In this document: positions 56,932 to 64,000 of the stretch, piece after piece
Numbering within the stretch: position 1 is the stretch's first letter
How the letters are laid out: the number at the start of each line of letters is the position of its first letter
NCBI GenBank assembly: GCA_019426215.1
Contig: CM033401.1
Span: 14,947,134 to 15,011,133 of the forward strand
Reading direction: 5' to 3'
DNA length: 64,000 nucleotides
Source: Buddleja alternifolia
Lineage: Eukaryota; Streptophyta; Magnoliopsida; Lamiales; Scrophulariaceae
Program-made: the position numbers and the translations under genes
Notes under the pieces: model-generated
Seen by the model: the letters and a program-made list of their open reading frames with translations, nothing else
Told to the model about the DNA's origin: nothing
The model's database searches: none

Positions 56932-58617
56932 TCACAGTACAGGCATTTTACAACTAAAAAGAGAGAGGCACAAGTAAAAATAAGATCGTGGCTTGATCTT
57001 GTATCTCTTAGTCATTTCAGCACGGATTGCTTCAGTTATCTGATCTTCTAACGTCATCATTGCAGCATGATCTTTACTGATTATGTGCTTGTTTTCTTGA
57101 ACTTGTCGTGCCTTAAAGGCAATGAAGTGTTTATCCCATTCCTCTGGACTGATGCCTATGTATCGTAGGCAAATTCTGAAGGTTTGGTCGAAGTCAGACA
57201 TTTTTCTTTCTAAGGCTAATACTGCTGGATCAGTTGGTTCTGGAATTGATGCTCTGAGAAGAGGAATGTCAAACTGTTCAAGCAGTGCTCTTGAAGGCAA
57301 TGGAAGAGTTGGATAGAGCACTCTGGGAGTTTCTTTCTTATTGGACGCTTCAACCGATGTGGTTACCCAAGAGGGATAGGGATACCTTGGTTCTGCACTC
57401 AGTGTGAGAGAAGTATCAATGTGTTGACGCTTGGATGGTGGAGGAGGAACTTGATCTTTAGATGCTGACGATTTCCTCTTTTCTCCCTTCTTTTCCCCCT
57501 TACTGCCATCATCAGTCTGTATGAAATGCTGAGTAAGAAGACTGACTTGAGCAGCAATCTGAGCGACAGAGTCCTCAAGAGTGGTTAGACGCTGGTCGAA
57601 ATGTTCTTTCATGACCAGGAGTTGAGCTTGATTAGCGTCTGTGAGAGAGGTCTCGAGAGCCGTGAACCGGTCTTGTAGATCATTGGTTAAAGCCACATGA
57701 CTTGCCTGAGTAGCTGTAGATAGTTGCTGTATTTGAGTCAGGCATTCAGTCATGAACGGTTGAGCGTTGGGAAGTGCAGGGCGGACTTGAGGCTTAAAAC
57801 GAGATGTGTGTTTGAGAGATTCAATAGGTACTTGATTAGTAGGATCAAATACAGTTCCTCGAAGCTCTGGAGCAGTGTTGGACTCGGTGGATGCAGTAGA
57901 GTCGGATTCAGTTGGACTGGGAGAATGAGGCGCTTGAGGTAACTCTAATAAGCGCTCAGGAGCAGGTAACAGTTCAGCTGGTGCTGCAGTAAATTCTGAG
58001 TCTATACGGCTAAAGTCCGTAAACCGAAAGTCCAAGCTGGCAAACGGCTCATCTGCATATGGATACGTAGCAGTCTGCAGAAGTTCATTCAAATGTAGAG
58101 TGGGGAGATAAGTACCTTGAATGAACGTTCTGATAGGACTATCCAGTGCCCTGATATACAGTGGCCCGAGGATATCCAGCACATGAGTGGGAAAGAGTTT
58201 GGAGGGCGCTTTGCAGATGGAGAATAAGGCATCTGGGCAATAGTGTTGTGAGAAGCCAATTAGCCGATCTGTTGGGAGAGTCTTCGGTTTCCGAGAGTCG
58301 GGAACGCGGAGCCGGTAATACTCTTCCAAGTATGGGTAGATGGCTGAAGCAAGCGCTTGAGATCTTTCTAGCAGCGATAAACCAAAATCATAGTGACTGG
58401 AGACTTCTTGTCGAATAGACGGAAGAAGTGGATATCCTCTGAAAGAATTGATCCGAGAGCCATCCCATTGTCGCAGATTGTCTGTGAAGATTTTGTCGAA
58501 TAGAGAGACTGGAGGCATAATTGCCATCATGAGAGAAAAGTTGTCTTCACAGTGGCTAGGGGTGCAGTTCAGACAGGACATGGGGAGAAGAACCGCTGGT
58601 GGACGCTTGATCATCAA
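56932..58617 (-). pseudogene. Copia-3 third gene, C-terminal part
   Basis: A 561-aa open frame aligned to exon 3 of Copia-2 after its two stops: SFRGYPLLPSIRQ with NFRGYNLHPVLFS, SKLFPTHVLDILGPLYI with SLISPRHVMEALGPLWV, and IGISPEEWDKHFIAFK with LGISPREWTERLLELN. Residues about 305-365 look like a coiled coil. The first Met is not firmly the start. No membrane segment is seen. The frame itself is intact; the pseudogene call reflects breaks in the upstream parts. Confidence 0.75.
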
Positions 58618-58729
58618 AGCGTAGAGAAGAGTTGGCCAGTTTGTGCAACGCTTGTCTTAAGCGGTGTTCAGGTTGATGGCGGATCAGAGGCAGCTTCAGA
58701 ACGGGTCCAAGTCTATGCTGGACGCTGCG

Positions 58730-60455
58730 TCAGCATGTAGCGTGCAAATTGGTCCTTTTATCATGAATCCCTATTCCGAACAGATGGGGAGCACTAACCA
58801 AGTCTTCAAATTTATACGTGTCACCCATGTAAGCTTCAGCCCATCTTATCTCAGTCATACAATACTCAGTTGCCTGCATTAAGTATAGCACGAAACCCTT
58901 GGTGATGAATATCACAGATGGATTCAAAACGATACCTGTCGGGTTGGTAGTTAGCGTTCCAGACGCAGTCAAAATATGCATCGGTTTCAAGTTGAATCAT
59001 CTCGGTCAGGGATGCTGGACGCTCACCGGCATGTACTCCTTTATTCTTCCACAGGAGGAGAGGATTAGCTGAGCGCTTGTTTTCCTTGCTTTTGACCAGT
59101 GTTAGAGAGTGAGAATAGCCTTCTCTGTTTAGTAGCTCTTCCGTTGGGTTCAGAAGCTTATCCTGACGCTCATAGACTCTGATGTTGTAGTCTCTGAGAG
59201 CGAAGCCAGTGGATTTGCTTGTCCCACAGTCCAGATAATAAGCTAAATCAACATCAGCTCTAGGAGTCTTGCCTCCTTGCCGCTGTGCTTGGAGAGTTAC
59301 GGAAGCCGGGATGTGTTTGGGAGTCTTCCCGAGTTCAAGAGCTGTGTAGTAAGCTTCATCAGCTGGGGTGGAGGCTGTATTAAAGATAGTGTTGCGTACA
59401 GCCAGATCAAACTTTATGAGCTTGGCGATATCATTTTCGGCATTGATAAGACTTTCTTCATTGTATCCTGCAGGTATGAAGGTCTCTGCGGGCGCTGGAG
59501 GCAAATAATCGACTGAGTGATCGATAGTCTTTGAGGGATCCAGCTTGAAGAAATGTCGATGAATCACAACGTCGTTAGCATCGCTCTGACCTTCTGAGCA
59601 TGCCTCTGTTGTACTAGGTAATGCAAGCAATGGTTGAGCCCTATGGATTTCAGGTTCATCAGGCTCGAGATTTGTAGATTCGATGGCAGCTTCATGTGCG
59701 ATGGCCACAATTTGGGCCATATCAACATCCAGATGGACATCAACGGGTGTTTCAAAAGATGATATCGGGACAACAGCTATGGCTTGATCACTTTGTGGAG
59801 CCTCAGAAGAAATGGCAGCTGTTGGACGCTTACGTCTCTCGAAGATACGCTTCACATTTATACCTTCGGCGGGGAACGCTTGAGTCTGTGGAACTGCAGG
59901 TTCTTCAAAGTCAATATTTTTGAGAACCTTTTCCAGATCTTTTCGACTAATGAGGGGTATAGAATCCTCGTCATCTTCATCGTTTTTGATAGGTTGAGCC
60001 TTGGGCTTTCGAGGAGCCCGTTTCTTTGTGACAGTGGGATGCTTCGCATTACGTTTGGCTTTCTCCTGATCTGGACGCTCCGCCTCCTCATCTGACGCTG
60101 CTCGGACAACTTGGCGCTCAGAGAGAGGCTTAGCAGCACCTCCAACTTTGGGTGGATTGAAGAGATTATTGATGATTCTTGGCCCATAGAACTTATGCTT
60201 GGCCACGGTGACTCCTGCTGAAGAGGTGCACTCTGCTCGAAAAAGTAGATCACTTAAAACTAGACCATAAGGTCTGTTTGAAGTGCGTAGACTGTCTCTG
60301 AACCTGCTGAATATATAGGCGCTCCAGTTGATCTTTATCTTGAGTAGGATGGCAGTCATCATCTGGAACTGGGTTGGGTTGATTTTGTCGAAGGTGCCCA
60401 CTCTGCATTCTATGTTTTTACTGCAGAAATCAGCCAAGACTCGATACCTGTTCAC
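58730..60455 (-). pseudogene. Copia-3 third gene, middle part
   Basis: A 529-aa frame (60455-58866) from NRYRVLADFCSKNIECRVGTFDKI to a stop, continued in another frame to 58730 (EIRWAEAYMGDTYKFEDL, matching RWAEEFVLHFYFLDEL in Copia-2). It reads straight through the interval where Copia-2 has two introns (DVDMAQIVAIAHEA against DVDMATIVDITKEA). A 60-70 bp stretch with GTATCG...TTAATGCAG near 58870-58940 could be a different intron or the site of a frameshift. Confidence 0.7.
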
Positions 60456-60889
60456 TATATCTTTCTTCTCAAAGACGGTTTGTATGGAACATCATCGTAA
60501 GCGCTAATCTGAGTCCAGACTTCTTAAATTTGTTCTTCAGTGATAGTGTCTAAAGTGGCTCCAGCATTAGGTAGAGAGAAATTCTGGGCAATAGAGGCCG
60601 CAGAGAGAGTGAACGTCTTTGATTCCTTCTTGGAGACAGGAAACAAACACGTGATTGAAGTCTCATCGTCAGACAGTCGAGCATTTCTCCAGAAAAATTC
60701 TAGTTCTTCAGGAAACATATACGAGTATTTCGTGAAAAGTTTCTGAAGCCCAGCCTCTGCTACAGAATCCATTATTTCCGTTAAATCAATTTGGGGGTTT
60801 TCATAGAGAAACTTCCAATCAACTATAAGGCCTTCAGTGATCTTGACAATAACTTCAGCGGTTCCAGCAGTAGCCTTTTTGGGTGCCAT
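60456..60889 (-). pseudogene. Copia-3 third gene, N-terminal part
   Basis: It starts MAPKKATAGTAEVIVKITEG at 60889 and aligns with exon 1 of Copia-2: LIVDWKFLYENPQIDLTEIM with FLVNWEYLFDNQNFPLRTVL, and ELEFFWRNARLSDDETSIT with ETLFFFKNAKISDDGNSIS. A TAA at 60524-60526 and a frameshift before 60455 break it. I chose the Met at 60889 over one at 61006 because it matches the MAPK start of Copia-1/2. Confidence 0.75.
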
Positions 60890-61981
60890 TAGTGAGCAGT
60901 AGACAGAGATTACGAATGAAAATTTTTGTTTTTGAAAAAGAGAGAGACTTGTTTTTGCACGAATGTAATAGAGTATAAGAGTGTTTGTGTTCTGCAGAAA
61001 CTTCAATTTGAATGTTCGGTGTGTTTGAAGTTTGAGATGTTGACACGTGGAGGAATATAAATCTCAGCCATTAAAATATAACTGTGGACGTGAATTTAGA
61101 TTAAATAGGCACGGTTTCTTTTAGTAACTGCCACATATACTATTTTGAAGTCCGATTAAAGTTTGAAACAGAGACTGAGAGTGATACGTGTGCCCATGAA
61201 AAGCGGATACGTTCTTTATGAAAACTGTTCGGGAACCATAATTTTGAACACTATTCAAATGCCCGCCAAAAATTTGTTAAAGCGTCCGGACCTATTCAGA
61301 ATGACGCTTGAAACAATTTAGTGTTATGTGGACGCTTGAGAATCTTGAGAGTCTCTTTCAAGTAACATTTTGTGCTTTAGCGGTCATTGTAACATATAGA
61401 ATTATTCCTTTCAGGGTGTATATGAGGACACAGTTTCCCAGTACTTATCATTATGTCTTGGTAGTAGTGTTTTACTTTTGGTTTAAAATATTCAGCGCTG
61501 GTTGTATTCGTCTAAGATACATGGTAATTGTACTGACGCGTGTACATGTGCTGAACCATCTTTGAAAAACGTGATGAGTACCCATGGGTTTTCTTGAGCG
61601 AAGGGTGAGGAATGTCAAGTCAGCATTAATTGCATTGATTGACTAATCCACTTTCTCGTTTTAGCGTAGGGTAATGTACGCTTGCTTTAAAAGGGTCTTT
61701 TTACTAACTGCTTTAGCCGAGGGAATAAAGCTAAGCGTTTAGTTTTTATTTTGAAAGAAGTGCAGACGCTAAGACAGATTTGTGTAATAAGCGTCAAAAA
61801 GGTTTTAAGTGTATGGTGCTAAGTGCGTATGACCGATGCAAGGGAAAACATTTTTGGTCATATTCACTTAGGTATAGTTAGCTCTTTTAGGTTCCCCCTA
61901 TGTAGGTTCCCCATAAATTTCATAACATACAGTGAATTCCCCCTAATCTCATGCCTAACAAAAGTATGATGTTTCGAATGA
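60890..61981 (-). other. Copia-3 spacer between pol and the third gene
   Basis: No gene is seen. A G-box core CACGTG lies at 61044-61049, about 155 bases before the third-gene ATG, but no canonical TATA box follows it. Most CpGs here sit in GACGCT/AGCGTC words. Confidence 0.65.
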
Positions 61982-62752
61982 TTAAGCATTTAGATCAATC
62001 ATACCTAGTTCACTTCTTAAAGTGAGAAAACGTTGTTCGTTAAGCGCTTTGGTGAAGATATCTGCCAGTTGCTTTTCTGTACCAATGAAGTGCATGGAGA
62101 TATCTTTCTTTTGAACGTGGTCACGTAGAAAGTGATAGCGAATGTCAATGTGTTTGGTTCTAGAGTGAAGAACTGGATTTTGAGTCATTGCTAAGGCGCT
62201 TTGATTGTCACAATGGATAGGAGTTGGATCTAGGATTATTCCATAATCTCTAAGTTGTTGCCTCATCCAAAGGATCTGTGCACAACAGCTTCCAGCGGCT
62301 ACATACTCAGCCTCAGCGGTGGAAGTAGCGATGGACTGTTGCTTCTTATTATGCCATGAAATTAGTCTATCACCTAGAAATTGACATGTTCCACTAGTAC
62401 TTTTTCTATCTATTTTGCATCCTGCAAAATCTGCATCTGAATAACCAATTAGTTCAAAAGGAGAATCCCTAGGATACCATAAGCCCACATTTTGTGTGCC
62501 TTTTAGGTACTTAAGGATTCTTTTAGCAGTAATTAAGTGTGATTCTCTAGGATCAGCTTGAAATCGTGCACACATGCATACTAAGAACATAATATCAGGT
62601 CTACTAGCTATAAGATAAAGAAGTGATCTAATAATACCTCTATAGTTAGTGATATCAATTTTCTTTCCATTATCGTCTCTATCTAGCTTAAGCGTTTGGC
62701 TCATTGGAATTTTTGAAAGTGATGCATTTTCCATACCAAATTTCTTGATCAT
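61982..62752 (-). CDS. pol: Copia-3 RT C-terminus and RNase H (intact frame)
   Basis: A 256-aa open frame with YSDADFAGCKIDRKSTSG, TSTAEAEYVAAGSCCAQ and IHCDNQSALAM, the three acidic blocks of copia RNase H. It reads through the places where Copia-1/2 have a lost base and a TAA, and so shows the undamaged form. The rest of pol upstream is broken, so this is a piece of a dead polyprotein, not a free gene. Confidence 0.9.
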   Translation of the reverse strand: MIKKFGMENASLSKIPMSQTLKLDRDDNGKKIDITNYRGIIRSLLYLIASRPDIMFLVCMCARFQADPRESHLITAKRILKYLKGTQNVGLWYPRDSPFELIGYSDADFAGCKIDRKSTSGTCQFLGDRLISWHNKKQQSIATSTAEAEYVAAGSCCAQILWMRQQLRDYGIILDPTPIHCDNQSALAMTQNPVLHSRTKHIDIRYHFLRDHVQKKDISMHFIGTEKQLADIFTKALNEQRFLTLRSELGMIDLNA

Positions 62753-63972
62753 ATCTCTAGTATATTTAGTTGGATTATGAATATGCCATTAGGGATTGTT
62801 TAACTTGTAATCCTAGGAAGAAAAGTTAATTCACCCATCATGCTCATTTCAAATTGATCTTGCATCATTTTCGAAAATTTCTCACATAGACGCTTATTGG
62901 TAGATCCAAATATAATATCATCAACATAAATTTGAATAGGAGAATATCTTCATTATGGGTAATTTTGAATAACGTTGTGTCAACGCTGCCTTTTGAAAAG
63001 CCTTTACCTATAAGGAAGAGAGAGAGTGGTCTACCATGCTCGTGGTGCTTGTTTAAGACCATAGAGTGCCTTGTCCAATTTGTAAACCATGCTTTTCCCA
63101 TGGTTGTTGATGAATCCTGGTGGTTGCTCCACATATACTTCTTCTTGGAGTTTACCATTCAGAAATGCACTCTTTACGTCCATTTGATACACTGTAAATT
63201 GTTAAATGCTGCAAACGCTAGAAACATGCGGATTGCTTCAAGTCGGGCAACTGGAGCGTATGTTCATCAAAGTCGATGCCCTCTTCTTGACAGTATCCTG
63301 AGCTACGAGTCTGGCTTTGTTTCTAATCACAATCCATTCTCATCCATTTTGTTTCTATAGACCCATCTAGTTCCAATGACCCCTTGGTGGGTTGGTCTGG
63401 TACTAGCGTCCATACCTCATTTCTTTCAAATTGGTTTAGCTCTTCTTGCATGGTTCTATCCAACTTGGATCATTAAGCGCTTCATCCATTCTTGGTTCCA
63501 TTTGAGATAGGAAGCTTGCAAACATGGCCTCATTATTGTAGCGGCTCTTGTTCTAACGGGGCTCCAATATCTCCAATAATTAGTTCTGGTGGATGGTCTC
63601 TGAGCCATTTTCTGTCGGTTGGAACAAGTTAAGAGATTGATCTAACGTTGAGTAAACTGTGTAGGCGCTTGGACCAATTCCTTGCGTAGGCTTCAGTGTT
63701 TAAGTTTAATTTTGCTCTTGATGAACATTCCCTTCATGATCATCAGCGTTTCTTGCAATGTCATCGTTGATGTTCTTTACTAGTGTCTTAGGGTTAGGTC
63801 AATGATTTCATTATCTTCATCAATATAACTATCATCAACAGATTGATTTATGACGCTTGTTGAGATAAATCTTCAATTCTGACATCATTAATTGAACTAC
63901 TCGTTTCTGGTTAGCATCATTAATATTAACCTTATCGGTTCTTGGGTAGCATCATTAAAACAAAACGATGAG
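62753..63972 (-). pseudogene. pol: Copia-3 RT core and integrase linker, decayed
   Basis: The sequence matches Copia-1 1035-2240 with many indels. Pieces of the thumb and palm ([28 protein letters not shown] at 63158-62865) are recognisable; the YVDD region is out of frame. The integrase-side linker ends at the LTR junction near 63973. Confidence 0.8.
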
Positions 63973-64000
63973 GTTGGTCCCAAGTGGTATACGAAAGGGT
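63973..64000 (-). repeat. Start of another copia LTR at window edge
   Basis: The last 28 bases (GGTTGGTCCCAAGTGGTATACG...) match the end of the Copia-3 and solo LTRs. They interrupt Copia-3 sequence, so this is a further nested insertion. Confidence 0.7.

Larger units (their letters stand above)
55027..63972 (-). mobile_element. Copia-3: SIRE/Maximus-type element, 5' part outside or interrupted
   Basis: On the minus strand: pol remnant, intact RNase H, third gene, purine tract, 3' LTR. It is clearly diverged from Copia-1/2 but collinear with them. The integrase region is cut at about 63973 by another copia LTR. Left flank 5-mer GGATA. Confidence 0.87.

Overview
This window is plant nuclear DNA made almost entirely of nested LTR retrotransposons. 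I found no host single-copy gene, rRNA gene, tRNA gene or CRISPR array. It is A+T-rich. It holds Ty1-copia elements of the SIRE/Maximus type (initiator-tRNA-Met primer site, an extra ORF after pol) and Ty3-gypsy elements of the Athila type (primer site with the TGGCGCCGTTGCC core, LTRs of about 1.6-1.9 kb, an ORF after pol). That combination fits a repeat-rich flowering plant, probably a eudicot. I cannot name the species.

Layout. Copia-1 (+ strand) enters from the left edge: 1-2996 is pol, then a third gene from 3884. It is cut at 5627 by Gypsy-1 (- strand, 5628 to about 15090), a decayed Athila-type element. Near 15090 a fragment of Gypsy-3 (- strand) begins. Gypsy-3 is split by Copia-2 (+ strand, 18701-49961) and resumes at 49962-55026. 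Copia-2 itself carries two insertions: Gypsy-2 (- strand, 23590-35482, target duplication GGACG) and a 5.2-kb LTR / inverted LTR / LTR structure (35976-41179, target duplication CCTTT). Gypsy-2 has a solo LTR (30944-32381) inside gag. The right part of Gypsy-3 contains a solo copia LTR (50345-52142, target duplication GTTCA) and a tRNA-derived SINE-like insertion (about 54217-54453). Copia-3 (- strand, 55027 to about 63972) interrupts the 5' LTR of Gypsy-3, and a further copia LTR begins at the right edge.

Genes. The coding parts are retroelement gag, protease, integrase, reverse transcriptase and RNase H, nearly all with stops or frameshifts. The most notable gene is the ORF after pol in the copia elements. 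In Copia-1 and Copia-2 it has its own G-box and TATA box and two short consensus introns (81 and 80 bp) whose removal joins three reading frames in phase. In Copia-3 the matching region reads through without those introns. The Athila-type elements also carry an ORF after pol, with a similar layout to the N-terminal part of the copia ORF.

Main points for a second look: the spliced third gene; four disabling lesions shared by Copia-1 and Copia-2; short palindromic words that differ between families but sit at matching places; two conserved hairpins in the 3' region of three Athila-type elements; the LTR palindrome with convergent promoters; and a very young Gypsy-2 that seems to have moved while already carrying an older solo LTR in gag. 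Comparisons between copies were made by eye.
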